Below the pieces are notes generated by a model that saw nothing but the letters and a program-made list of their open reading frames with translations, had not been told where the DNA came from and made no database searches. Shown here in pieces: positions 1 through 8,105 of a stretch of 64,000 bases of DNA. Each line of letters opens with the position of its first letter. The stretch's first letter is position 1. The DNA is taken from contig DASRBO010000040.1 of assembly GCA_035653595.1 (NCBI GenBank), forward strand, positions 62,001 to 126,000. Reading direction: 5' to 3'. The translations under genes and the position numbers were made by a program. The stretch comes from DASRBO01 sp035653595 (GTDB taxonomy: Bacteria > Actinomycetota > Acidimicrobiia > Acidimicrobiales > JAJPHE01).

Positions 1-219
1 GACTTCGAGGCAGCGGCTCGCTCCCTGCGGATACCGATCCTGTTCCTCCTCCAGTGGGACGACGAGTTGATCACGCGCGACTCCGGTCTTGCTCTCTTCG
101 ATGCCATCGGCTCCAAGGAGAAGACCCTCCACGTCAACCCCGGGGGCCATGTCCAGGTGCCCGTGTTCGAGAACGACTCGGCCGAGGCGTTCTTCGTTCG
201 GCATCTCGGCGCCGGGTAG
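1..219 (+). CDS. alpha/beta hydrolase, C-terminal fragment
   Basis: The frame is open from the left edge and ends at TAG 217-219, leaving 72 residues and no start in the window. The piece contains a hydrophobic strand (IPILFLLQWDDEL) followed by an acidic turn, and later GGHVQVP. That spacing is what the last third of an alpha/beta hydrolase shows: a strand, the acid of the triad, then the C-terminal histidine. The nucleophile elbow would lie outside the window. Substrate cannot be told; a dienelactone-hydrolase-like or acyl-esterase enzyme is possible. The family call is fairly safe, the function is open. Confidence 0.6.
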   Translation, partial: DFEAAARSLRIPILFLLQWDDELITRDSGLALFDAIGSKEKTLHVNPGGHVQVPVFENDSAEAFFVRHLGAG

Positions 220-418
220 CGCCTCTGAGCGTCCTGGAGCAGTCGAAAGCCAACGGTCCGGCTGCCAGGCGGCCAGCCCACTCATGGAGGCGCCGGCGAA
301 GGCCGCCCAGGAGGCAGGCGCGACGGCGTGGCCAGCAGCGCATTGGATCGAGTACCTCGGGCCGGCGCAGGGCTAGCGGCCTATGCTGGCGCGGTAACCG
401 CCAATGGGGAGGCATCGA

Positions 419-1933
419 ATGGCTGAAGGCAGTGACTCCGCGCCGGTGGCGGCGACCGCCGCCGGTCCGGTCCGGGGCGCAATCGTAGACGGGGTCCGGG
501 TGTTCAAAGGCATCCGCTACGGGGCGGACACGGCCACGACCCGTTTCGGTCCTCCCGGACCGCCGGAGCCCTGGACCGAGGTCCGCGATGCTCTCGGGTA
601 CGGCGCCTCAGCTCCTCAGGCTCCTGCCGCTGACGTGCCTCTCTTCCGTTCCTGGCGTCCGGACCCGCCCCTTCCGACGAGCGAGGACTGCCTGTTCTTG
701 AACGTCTGGACGCCGGGCCTTCGGGACGGTGGCAGGCGCCCGGTGATGGTCTGGTTCCATGGTGGAGGTTTCGTCAGTGGCTCGGGGTCGTCCAATGCCT
801 ATGACGGGGTGCGGCTCGCTCAGCGCGGCGACGTTGTGGTGGTGACGGTAAACCACCGTCTGAACCTCTTCGGTCACCTCTATCTGGCCGAATACGGCGA
901 GCGCTTCGCGGACTCGGGCAACGCTGGGGTATTGGACCTCGTGCTGGCTCTCCGCTGGGTGCGGGACAACATCGCCGAGTTCGGCGGGGATCCGGAGAAC
1001 GTGACCATCTTCGGGGAGAGCGGCGGTGGGGGGAAGGTGTCAGTGCTCATGGCCATGGACGCCGCCACTGGTCTGTTCCATCGGGCGGTGGTCCAAAGCG
1101 GTCCCTGGCTTCGCGCCGTGCCGGCGGAAGACGCTGCCGCGTCAGCGGCCAAGGTGTTGGCCGAGCTCGGGCTCGGCGTTGGCGATGTCGATGAGGTCCT
1201 CCGTCTACCGGTGGAGCAGATCCTGAAGGCATCCCGCGCCGCACCTGGTGCGGGCTCCGGTCCGGTGCTCGATGGTCGCAACATCCTCCGTCACCCCTTC
1301 GACCCGGACGCGCCCCCTCAGTCGGAGGGCGTCCCGCTGATGATCGGAACCTGCCGGACTGAGACCTCGCTCCTCGTCGGCGGAGGGCGGCCGGCGTTGT
1401 TCTCACTGAGCTGGGAACAGCTGGCCCAGGAACTGGCGCCGACGTTGGCCGGTAGAGACGCGGAGTCGATAGTCGCTTCCTACCGGAAGCTGCACCCCGA
1501 CCGCGACGCCGTCGACGCCTACTTCACGATAACCACCGATAGGGGCTTCTATGCCACCAGCGTGCGCCAAGCAGACCGGAAGGCGGCCCAGGGGGGTGGG
1601 CCCGTGTACTTCTACCTCCTGGACTGGAACACGCCGGTCGACGGTGGGAAGTGGCGCTGCCCGCATGCGTTGGATATCGGGTTCGTGTTCGACAACGTCG
1701 CCAAGTCCGAGGCCATGTCCGGAATCGGGCCCGACCAGCAACGCATGGCCGATCTGATGAGCGAGTCCTGGTTGGCCTTTGCCCGAACGGGGAACCCGAA
1801 CAACGCCCTCCTGCCGAAGTGGCCCACCTACGATCCGTCCGCACGAGCCACGATGATCTTCGACCTCGTCCCGCGCGTCCTGAACGACCCACGAGCGGCC
1901 GACCGCACCCTTTTCGGTCGTCGCCCCGTCTAG
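419..1933 (+). CDS. type B carboxylesterase
   Basis: A 504-residue serine hydrolase of the carboxylesterase type B (pNB esterase-like) family, which cleaves carboxylic esters of varied substrates. EDCLFLNVWTP precedes the oxyanion loop WFHGGGFVSGSG, and the nucleophile elbow is GESGGG with Ser at about residue 201. The catalytic His is probably in CPHALDIGFVF, and the tail ESWLAFARTGNPN is typical. I chose ATG 419 rather than ATG 404 because GGGGAGG (406-412) is a good ribosome binding site six bases before 419 and would lie inside the longer version. Length matches the family. No signal peptide is evident, so it is probably cytoplasmic. The physiological substrate is unknown. Confidence 0.9.
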   Translation: MAEGSDSAPVAATAAGPVRGAIVDGVRVFKGIRYGADTATTRFGPPGPPEPWTEVRDALGYGASAPQAPAADVPLFRSWRPDPPLPTSEDCLFLNVWTPGLRDGGRRPVMVWFHGGGFVSGSGSSNAYDGVRLAQRGDVVVVTVNHRLNLFGHLYLAEYGERFADSGNAGVLDLVLALRWVRDNIAEFGGDPENVTIFGESGGGGKVSVLMAMDAATGLFHRAVVQSGPWLRAVPAEDAAASAAKVLAELGLGVGDVDEVLRLPVEQILKASRAAPGAGSGPVLDGRNILRHPFDPDAPPQSEGVPLMIGTCRTETSLLVGGGRPALFSLSWEQLAQELAPTLAGRDAESIVASYRKLHPDRDAVDAYFTITTDRGFYATSVRQADRKAAQGGGPVYFYLLDWNTPVDGGKWRCPHALDIGFVFDNVAKSEAMSGIGPDQQRMADLMSESWLAFARTGNPNNALLPKWPTYDPSARATMIFDLVPRVLNDPRAADRTLFGRRPV

Positions 1934-2042
1934 GCAGCGTGGGGGCCTTCGCCCACCCCTCCTACCGACAGTCCGGAGGGCAGCCTCCCGACGCCGGGGT
2001 ACCGCTCGGATGATCACCGACGTCCCTTTCGTGGGGAACGCA

Positions 2043-2068
2043 CCCTCCGGGTGACTAGTCCCGGAGGG
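2043..2068. terminator. hairpin between esterase and membrane protein genes
   Basis: CCCTCCGGG (2043-2051) and CCCGGAGGG (2060-2068) form a perfect 9-bp stem around the loop TGACTAGT. It sits 110 bases after the esterase stop and 160 before the next gene. There is no T-run, so it may be a GC-type terminator or another RNA structure. The rest of the 1934-2229 gap shows nothing further that I can name. Confidence 0.4.
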
Positions 2069-2229
2069 CGGGTGTGTCGTGACTCGGCGCTGGGCGCCAA
2101 TGACTACCACGAGCTATAGCCCGCGCTTCCCGCATTTGGCACCCTCGGAGCAATTGACGCAACGGAAACGGACCGGCTGCGTCTGGGGTGCGTCGGCCGT
2201 CCCCGTCGTCACTGACAGAGGGAGGAAGA

Positions 2230-2934
2230 ATGCACGACCGCAACTGGGAGAGGGTGGCGGGCTACGCGGGTCTAGCTGCGGTAGTCCTCTTCGTCGCTCC
2301 TAGCTTCATCGGCAACGGCACCATGCCCAAGCCGTCAGACTCGGACAGCGCCTTCAAGTCCTACCTGCTGGCCCACCACGCCTACTCCATGCGCCTGGCC
2401 TGGCTGACCTCGCTGGCTGCGGTGCTGGTTCTGTGGCTCGGCGCAGGGATCCGCACGGCGATCCGGCGGCACGACGATCATGAGGCGAGCTTGGCCTCGA
2501 CCGTCTTCAGCCTCTTCGCGGTCGCGGCGGCGACCCTCGGCATCTCGTCGGCCATCGGCGGGGGTCTCTCCTACAAGGCGCTGGCGAACACGAGCCCCTC
2601 GGTGGTCCGAGTCCTCACTGACGTGACGACGTTCATGACTACGACCTTCCTGGGCCTGGTCACCGCGGTTGCTGCATCGATGATCGCCGTGGCGGCACTG
2701 TCGGCGAGGGCGATGCCCTCTTACGTGGGCGCCACGTCGGTCGCGGCAGCGGCGGTCAACCTGGCCGGAAGCCTCACGATCTTCACCACCCGGGGCTTCT
2801 ACTCGCTGGAGGGCGCATTCGCGTACGTCGGTCTCGTCGTGACCATGGTGTGGCTCATCAGCCTCTCCGTGGCGCTGGTCCGGCCCTCCGAGGCCACTTC
2901 GCCGGTCATGGCCCCGGCGATGCCGACCACCTGA
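2230..2934 (+). CDS. six-helix integral membrane protein of unknown function
   Basis: A 234-residue protein made almost entirely of hydrophobic segments: roughly residues 11-30, 50-70, 85-108, 125-150, 155-175 and 185-208, separated by short loops (KPSDSDSAFKSYLLAHHAY between the first two). It is therefore an inner-membrane protein with about six helices and no obvious catalytic motif. Start ATG 2230 follows the strong ribosome binding site GAGGGAGGAAG. The next gene follows after about 100 bases in the same frame. I do not recognise a named family; it resembles small DUF-type actinobacterial membrane proteins. Confidence 0.75.
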   Translation: MHDRNWERVAGYAGLAAVVLFVAPSFIGNGTMPKPSDSDSAFKSYLLAHHAYSMRLAWLTSLAAVLVLWLGAGIRTAIRRHDDHEASLASTVFSLFAVAAATLGISSAIGGGLSYKALANTSPSVVRVLTDVTTFMTTTFLGLVTAVAASMIAVAALSARAMPSYVGATSVAAAAVNLAGSLTIFTTRGFYSLEGAFAYVGLVVTMVWLISLSVALVRPSEATSPVMAPAMPTT

Positions 2935-3036
2935 CGAGCGGAGGTTCGGCCGGGCGGCCCTCCTCGGGCGGTCGCCCGGCCGGATCGTGCCGGACCGCCA
3001 GGTGACAGGCCTCCGACCTGGCCAAAGGGGATAGTC

Positions 3037-3609
3037 ATCAGAATCCTGGAAGTCCGCCGCCACTCCTACACCAAGAAGGAAGGAGATGGCCGGGGTCGGG
3101 GCTCAGCCCTCAGTCGGGCCGGCGTCCAACTGGCACGGGAGTTGGGGGCCGACATGGGCCCCTTCGACTACGTGCTGGCCTCGACGTCACCCCGCACGGT
3201 GGAGACAGCGTTGGCGATGGGCTTCGCCGTCGACGACACCGCGGACATGGGCGGCGGCGTTTGGGATGCGGCGACGGCCGAGAAGGGCTCCCACCATGCC
3301 CAGTGGGACTGGGGAGAGGAGGCTTTCGATCGTTATGCCTCCCTGGTGGCCGCCGGGGGGCCAACGGCGGCCCTCGGGCACCATCAGGTCGAACTGTGGC
3401 GGAGCCTCCTGACGGGCCTGGGGGACCAGGGCAGGGCACTGGTCTTGGGACACGGTGGCCTGCTGGAGCCGGGCCTGGTGGCCCTCGCACCTGCGGCCGA
3501 TCACCGGCAATGGGGTGCGGCTATCGCCCATGGCGAGGGTGCCCGAGTGTGCTTCGAGGGAGTCGAGCTGGTCGAAATCGAGCTCCTTAGGCTCGGGGGC
3601 CCCCGGTGA
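3037..3609 (+). CDS. histidine phosphatase superfamily protein, start codon unclear
   Basis: About 190 residues with the phosphoglycerate-mutase-like fold. The catalytic pattern begins LEVRRHSYTKK, where RHS stands in for the usual RHG phosphohistidine motif, followed by SRAGVQLARELG, the SPRTVETA helix and VLGHGGLLEPG with the second histidine. No ATG, GTG or TTG lies in frame between the previous stop (2934) and the RHS motif (His codon 3061). The first canonical start, TTG 3142, would delete the catalytic histidine. ATC 3037 lies six bases after AAAGGGG and would give MRILEVRRHS, a natural N-terminus; CTG 3046 is another option. Either a rare start is used or ATG has been misread as ATC. 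Substrate unknown. Confidence 0.65.
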   Translation: MRILEVRRHSYTKKEGDGRGRGSALSRAGVQLARELGADMGPFDYVLASTSPRTVETALAMGFAVDDTADMGGGVWDAATAEKGSHHAQWDWGEEAFDRYASLVAAGGPTAALGHHQVELWRSLLTGLGDQGRALVLGHGGLLEPGLVALAPAADHRQWGAAIAHGEGARVCFEGVELVEIELLRLGGPR

Positions 3610-3660
3610 ACCTGCGATGGGCTGGCCGGGAGGTCTCCGAAATCGCCTTGATGAAGCTGC

Positions 3661-4455
3661 TCAGACCGCTCGGACCTCGGCCAGCCGCTTGACGGCGTAC
3701 TCGTCGTCCCAGCAGACGGCGGCTTCCCATGCCGCAGAGGCTTGTGCCGCGATGTCGTGGGCCTGATCGTCGAGACCGGCGGCATTGTGGGGCAGCACCA
3801 GATCGAGGTCGGGGACGTCTACGTGCGCTTCGTCCCAGTCGATCAGGGCGACCCGGTCCGCCGTAATCCGGACATTGCCAGGACTCGCAGGGTTGCCGTG
3901 GACCACACAGGTCTGACGGCCGGCGAGCCGCGCCCATGCTGCTCGGCATCGCGCGACCCCTTCGGACGGCATGGCGTCCAGGTCGATCTTCGTGCCGTTC
4001 CGGGCGTGCAGGAGCTCGGTCGACGACCGCCAGCCCGGGCGCTGAGGCCATCCGGGGGTCAGACGGTGGAGCTGGCGGAGCGCGTCAGCCACGCGACGCC
4101 AGTCGGACGGCGTCTCTGGCGGTCTGCCTTCCACCCACGTCATTACCACCACGCCTTCGGCGAACAGGCGCCCGTCCGCGGTCGGAATAGGCACGGGCAC
4201 GGTCAGACCGTGGCGGTCGAGGTGTTGAAGGAGCGAGGTCTCCCAGGCCAGATCGGCATCGCTCCTGGTGCCGAGGCGACCCACTGCAGGGTGCCGGTTC
4301 AGGCGCAGGCTCCAGACGTCGTTGGCGACTCCGCCGGGGAGTGGTTCGATGCGAGCGACGTCTTCGCCCCAATGACGGAGTGCCTCCCATCCCACGGCCA
4401 CATCCTCGCGGAGTTCCGGTTCGATCGCCGGGCGCGGCTGCGGCCTTGAACCCAC
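3661..4455 (-). CDS. aminoglycoside phosphotransferase-family kinase-like protein
   Basis: A 264-residue protein of the APH/choline kinase fold. It has an N-lobe with LPGGVANDVWSLRL, a hinge VVMTWVEGRPP, the loop VVHGNPASPGNVRI and the metal-binding strand VALIDWDEAHVDVPDLDLV. Family members use HGD in the loop, where Asp is the catalytic base; here the codon is AAC, giving HGN. The downstream Asn and the DWD aspartates are intact. It could be an altered kinase, an inactive one, or one using another base. GTG 4455 is the only good start and has no clear ribosome binding site. It is convergent with the phosphatase gene and followed on the same strand by no partner. Confidence 0.8.
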   Translation of the reverse strand: MGSRPQPRPAIEPELREDVAVGWEALRHWGEDVARIEPLPGGVANDVWSLRLNRHPAVGRLGTRSDADLAWETSLLQHLDRHGLTVPVPIPTADGRLFAEGVVVMTWVEGRPPETPSDWRRVADALRQLHRLTPGWPQRPGWRSSTELLHARNGTKIDLDAMPSEGVARCRAAWARLAGRQTCVVHGNPASPGNVRITADRVALIDWDEAHVDVPDLDLVLPHNAAGLDDQAHDIAAQASAAWEAAVCWDDEYAVKRLAEVRAV

Positions 4456-4476
4456 CGGCCGCCGGTCGGCCCGTGT

Positions 4477-4845
4477 TCAGAGGCTGTGGGCAAGTGGGTG
4501 GCGGGGCTCGTAGACGAGAAGGTCGCCGCCGCCCGGCACCTTGACCAGCATCCTGTGCCCGAACCCGGCCTCCTCGACGCCGGAGCTGAACTGGGCGCCG
4601 CGCTCGGCGAGCTCGGCCCTGGTGGCTTCGATGTGGTCGCAGATCAAGGAGATCTCGTGGTGTTGCCCGGACCTGGGCCCGCCCGGTCCGGCCGTCGGGT
4701 GCGCGCCGAACTCGGACGGTCCGATCTTGAAGATCAGCCATCCGTCGTGCGCATCGACGTACGGCCAGTCGAGCACGTCGCGGAAGAAGGCTCGAGCCGC
4801 CTCGGCGTCGTCCGCGTAGATGAGGGTGTGGGCCCCGGTGATCAT
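4477..4845 (-). CDS. VOC-family (glyoxalase/bleomycin-resistance fold) protein
   Basis: A 122-residue single vicinal-oxygen-chelate domain pair with the typical opening (AHTLIYADDAEAARAFFRDVLDW), a central HHEISLICDHIEATRAEL helix-strand and the terminal GHRMLVKVPGGGDLLVYEP. The family binds a metal between beta-alpha-beta-beta-beta modules and acts in dioxygenase, isomerase or resistance reactions. Likely metal ligands are a His near the start, HH mid-protein and Glu in VYEP. ATG 4845 is the start. It stands upstream of the phosphotransferase-like gene on the same strand with about 20 bases between, so the two may be co-transcribed. Substrate is not predictable. Confidence 0.85.
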   Translation of the reverse strand: MITGAHTLIYADDAEAARAFFRDVLDWPYVDAHDGWLIFKIGPSEFGAHPTAGPGGPRSGQHHEISLICDHIEATRAELAERGAQFSSGVEEAGFGHRMLVKVPGGGDLLVYEPRHPLAHSL

Positions 4846-4959
4846 GCGGCACTGTACTAACGCGAACCTGGCATCAGGCGGTGCGAAGGGCGGCCGGCCT
4901 GCGCCACGGCCAACGGTGCCAGCTACGTGAGGGAGGGAGCTCAGGCGATGGCCCGCTAC

Positions 4960-5346
4960 TCACTCCGGCGAGTGGCATACCGCCTCGACATTGTTGCCAT
5001 CGGGATCCCGGACGAAGGCGCCGTAGTAGGCGGCGTGGTACTCCGGCCACAGACGGGCTTCGTGCAGCACCTCGGCGCCGGCGGCCACCGCGGCGTCCTG
5101 GAAGGCACGTACCGTCGCCCGGTCGGGGGCCGTGAAGGCGATGTGGCACTCGCGGAAGCCCTCGCCGGTCGGGCGGGGACCGATCCAGAAGTCCGGTCGG
5201 GGTGGGACCCCGTATCCGATGACCTGGCCGAAGTCCATGATCCTCTGGCCGCCCAGGGGGGCCAGCACGGCCTCGTAGAACGCGGCGCTGGCGGCTACGT
5301 CTCCGCACTGCACCGAAAGGTGATCGAGCATGGTCCGAGTCTGCAC
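4960..5346 (-). CDS. VOC-family protein
   Basis: A 128-residue VOC protein: LDHLSVQCGDVAASAAFYEAVL, then FRECHIAFTAPDRATVRAF, then GAFVRDPDGNNVEAVCH. The pattern DHxSxxxxD and FxxDPDGNNVE is that of the glyoxalase-like subgroup common in actinobacteria. Start GTG 5346 is preceded by GCGAGGGC; ATG 5331 would remove five residues and start exactly at the first strand, and it is equally possible. It is a neighbour of another VOC gene on the same strand but separated by more than 100 bases. Function beyond the fold is unknown. Confidence 0.85.
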   Translation of the reverse strand: MQTRTMLDHLSVQCGDVAASAAFYEAVLAPLGGQRIMDFGQVIGYGVPPRPDFWIGPRPTGEGFRECHIAFTAPDRATVRAFQDAAVAAGAEVLHEARLWPEYHAAYYGAFVRDPDGNNVEAVCHSPE

Positions 5347-5490
5347 CGCCCTCGCCCACCCGTAAACAGGTGCCGGTGGCGACCGGGGGTCCGGCGCTAA
5401 CCTCCGGGTGCAGCCGGTGGGGGGCTGGGGGAACTTGACCGATCACCCTCACCGATTCGTGACGAGCTGGCCGAGGAGACCCTGGCCCAG

Positions 5491-5911
5491 GTGGCCGAGG
5501 GGTTGCCCGCCGACGCCCGGGCCCGCCTTTCCGAGCTAGAGACCGCTGCCGGCGGCCTCTTCACCTCCGACCTGAGCGTCAACGAGTTCATCCTGGTCAG
5601 GCAGCCGGGCTTCCGGCCCCGAGGCCTCGTGCTGGGAAGCTCGATCTACCGGATCGGCATTACCGGCCGCCTGGGGGTCGCCAACCGCGAGGCTCGCCCT
5701 GGGCCGCCTTAAGGGCCATGCGCTCGCCGCCGGCGCCGACGGTGTCATCGGGATCACGATGCAGGAGGACACCAGCGTGTGGGGCACCCACCTTCTGGAG
5801 ATCGCCGCCATAGGGACGGCGGTCAAGCAGGTGGGAGCCGAGCCCGGTTCCTCCCTGCAGGTGACCCTCGGGCTCGATGACCGGGCGCCGGCGGCCGATC
5901 CCGAGGTCTGA
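5491..5911 (+). pseudogene. YbjQ-like heavy-metal-binding-domain gene with a frameshift
   Basis: From GTG 5491 the frame reads AEGLPADARARLSELETAAGG, then PGFRPRGLVLGSSIYRIG, and stops at 5710-5712. Past a run of five G (5673-5677) a second frame continues the same protein: LALGRLKGHALAAGADGVIGI, MQEDTSVWGTHLLEIAAIGTAV, ending TGA 5909-5911. Removing one G joins the halves into one YbjQ/UPF0145-like (heavy-metal-binding domain) protein. The family forms small oligomeric rings of unclear role. The coding frame extends back to 5401 without a normal start, so the N-terminus may also be damaged. Either a homopolymer sequencing error or a true recent pseudogene would explain it. Confidence 0.6.
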
Positions 5912-5962
5912 TCGCCTGAGGGCATCGGCGTTTCCTGCGGCGGGCGGAACCAGAATGTCGGC

Positions 5963-7078
5963 ATGAACGGTCATCTGATAACGGTCGACGGCACCAAGCG
6001 GGAGATGAGCGTCGACACCGTCCGGCACCTGCTGGAGTCGGGCGACCGCTTCTGGCTCGACGTCGACGGGCTGGATGAGGAGTCGAGCCAGCAGCTGCTG
6101 CGCGACGTGTTCGGGTTCCATCCCCTGGCGGTCGAGGACGCCGAGCACTTCGGGCAGCGGCCGAAGCTCGACATCTACGACGACTTCGCTCTGCTGGTGG
6201 TGTTCGGGGCCACGGCGGGTGGGCAGCTGGTCGAGGTTCATTGCTTCTACACCGAGCGCTACCTGGTGACGGTCCACCACGATCCCTGCCCGCACCTCAG
6301 CGAGCTGGCCGAGCGATGGGCCCGTCGGCCGATGCCCCACCCGGACCACGTCATGCTGCTTTACCGGGTGGTGGACACCCTGGTGGACGGCTACTTCCCC
6401 GTCCTGTCGAGGATCGACGACGACATCGACGAACTGGAGGACGAGATCCTCAGGCGGCCGACCGACGAGCAGCTGGGCCGCCTGTTCGACATGAAGCGGT
6501 CCCTCATCGCCCTGCGCAAGGTCGTGACCCCGCAGAGAGACCTGTTCGCCACCCTGGTGAGCGGGAGCGACGCCCTGCCAGGCATGACCCCGGACGCAGA
6601 GCGCTACTTCCGTGACCTCTATGACCATCTGATCCGGATCAGCGATCTGGTCGACAGCTACCGCGACCTGATGAGCGGCGCCCTCGACACCCATCTGTCC
6701 ACGGTGTCGAACCGGCTCAACGTGGTAATGAAGCAGCTGGCGATCATCGCCACGGTGTTCCTGCCGATGTCGTTTCTCACCGGCTTCTTCGGTCAGAACT
6801 TCGGCTGGATGGTCAACCGCCTGGTCGGCCTGCCGGTATTCGCCGCTGCCGGCATCGGCCTCCAGCTGGTGGTGGCGGGCCTGCTCTTGGGCCTGTTCCG
6901 CCGCAGGGGTTGGCTCGGCTCGACCGGGACGGTGCCGGCGGTGCTTCCGTCCGACCGCCCACCGGTGCCGGCATCGCGCCGTTGGCACGTCGTCCACCCC
7001 GGGGACGGGCGCCGGCCCTCCCCGGCGCCGGCCCCTTCTGGTGCGGGCGCGCCGCGCGACGACGCCCCGGCGGCCTGA
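5963..7078 (+). CDS. corA: CorA-family divalent cation transporter
   Basis: A 371-residue Mg2+/Co2+ channel protein. The cytoplasmic funnel (residues 1-260) includes WLDVDGLDEES, DDFALLVVFG and a long helix (SRIDDDIDELEDEI). Two membrane segments follow near the C-terminus (LAIIATVFLPMSFLTGFFG, and LPVFAAAGIGLQLVVAGLLLG). The signature after helix 1 reads GQN (FFGQNFGWM) instead of GMN, a change seen in some CorA-like actinobacterial proteins. The 60-residue tail after helix 2 is rich in Pro, Ala and Arg and is unusual. Start ATG 5963; the ATG at 5955 is out of frame. Transcribed alone or with the next gene after 26 bases. Confidence 0.9.
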   Translation: MNGHLITVDGTKREMSVDTVRHLLESGDRFWLDVDGLDEESSQQLLRDVFGFHPLAVEDAEHFGQRPKLDIYDDFALLVVFGATAGGQLVEVHCFYTERYLVTVHHDPCPHLSELAERWARRPMPHPDHVMLLYRVVDTLVDGYFPVLSRIDDDIDELEDEILRRPTDEQLGRLFDMKRSLIALRKVVTPQRDLFATLVSGSDALPGMTPDAERYFRDLYDHLIRISDLVDSYRDLMSGALDTHLSTVSNRLNVVMKQLAIIATVFLPMSFLTGFFGQNFGWMVNRLVGLPVFAAAGIGLQLVVAGLLLGLFRRRGWLGSTGTVPAVLPSDRPPVPASRRWHVVHPGDGRRPSPAPAPSGAGAPRDDAPAA

Positions 7079-7091
7079 CCACGGGCGCCTC

Positions 7092-7097
7092 TAGGAT
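7092..7097 (+). promoter_or_regulatory. -10 box TAGGAT of a leaderless gene
   Basis: TAGGAT ends seven bases before ATG 7105, so transcription should begin at or next to the start codon. There is no Shine-Dalgarno sequence between them. Confidence 0.5.
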
Positions 7098-7104
7098 CGC
7101 TGCC

Positions 7105-8085
7105 ATGAGAGCGCTCTTGTGCAAGCAGTTCGGCCCGCCCGAGTCCCTGGTGCTGGAGGACGTGGCCGATCCGAAGCCCGGACGGGGTCAGCTGGTCATC
7201 GACGTAGAGGCGTGCGCGGTGAACTTCCCCGATGTCCTCATGATCGAGGACAAGTACCAGTTCAAGCCCCCGATGCCGTTCTCGCCCGGGGCGGAGGTCG
7301 CCGGGGTGGTCGCCGACATCGGCGAGGGGGTCGAGGGAGTGGCGATCGGCGACGCCGTGCTGGCCTCACCCGGCTACGGCGGCATGGCCGAAAAGGCCGT
7401 GGTGGCGGCGAGTGGTGCGGTGCCGATCCCGTCGGGCATGGACATGGCGACCGCCTCGGCGTTCCTCTACGCCTACGGCACCTCCCACTACGCCCTCAAG
7501 GACCGGGCCCACCTGCAGGAGGGCGAGTCGCTCCTTGTGCTGGGTGCCGCCGGCGGGGTCGGGCTGGCCGCCGTCGAGCTGGGCCGGGTCATGGGCGCAC
7601 GGGTCATCGCCGCCGCCTCCAGCGAGGAGAAGCTGGAGCTGTGCCGGACCGCCGGCGCCAGCGAGACCATCAACTACGAGACGGAGGACCTGCGGGGTCG
7701 GCTCAAGGAGCTGACCGGCGCCAAGGGCGTCGACGTCGTCTACGACCCTGTCGGGGGACGGTTCAGCGAGCCGGCCCTGCGCTCAATGGCCTGGGACGGC
7801 CGGTTCCTGGTCATCGGCTTCGCCGCCGGCGACATTCCGAAGATCCCCTTGAACCTCACCCTGCTCAAGTCCTGCTCCATCGTCGGGGTGTTCTGGGGTG
7901 CCTTCGTCGCCCGCGAGAGGAAGCGGCACCTGGCCAACGTCAAAGAGCTGATGGGCTGGTGGCAGGAGGGGCTGGTCAAGCCGCACATATCCGCTCGCTA
8001 CCCCCTCGAGCAGGCGGCCCAGGCGATCCGCGACGTTGCCGACCGTAGGGCGCAGGGCAAGATCGTCGTCCTGCCCAGGGGCTAA
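7105..8085 (+). CDS. NADPH:quinone oxidoreductase, zinc-free MDR family
   Basis: A 326-residue medium-chain dehydrogenase/reductase of the quinone oxidoreductase type, which moves electrons from NADPH to quinones or enones. The GroES-like domain has MRALLCKQFGPPESLVLEDV, the CAVNFPDVLM stretch and PFSPGAEVAGVV. The Rossmann domain has LLVLGAAGGVGLAAVELGR, the nucleotide-binding motif. The cysteine ligands of zinc alcohol dehydrogenases are absent. ATG 7105 was chosen because the protein family begins at MRALL and a TAGGAT -10 box lies seven bases upstream; the open frame reaching back into corA is a shadow. It is convergent with the following hydrolase gene. Confidence 0.9.
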   Translation: MRALLCKQFGPPESLVLEDVADPKPGRGQLVIDVEACAVNFPDVLMIEDKYQFKPPMPFSPGAEVAGVVADIGEGVEGVAIGDAVLASPGYGGMAEKAVVAASGAVPIPSGMDMATASAFLYAYGTSHYALKDRAHLQEGESLLVLGAAGGVGLAAVELGRVMGARVIAAASSEEKLELCRTAGASETINYETEDLRGRLKELTGAKGVDVVYDPVGGRFSEPALRSMAWDGRFLVIGFAAGDIPKIPLNLTLLKSCSIVGVFWGAFVARERKRHLANVKELMGWWQEGLVKPHISARYPLEQAAQAIRDVADRRAQGKIVVLPRG

Positions 8086-8105
8086 AAGCCCGGGCCGTCG
8101 CCCGG

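Noticed and set aside
54..488. Arg-rich open frames at the left edge
   Set aside because: Shadow frames of the hydrolase fragment and esterase start; no motif or ribosome binding site.
6910..7104. N-terminal extension of the quinone oxidoreductase into corA
   Set aside because: It overlaps corA coding sequence, is Arg/Pro/Gly-rich, and the family start plus -10 box place the start at 7105.
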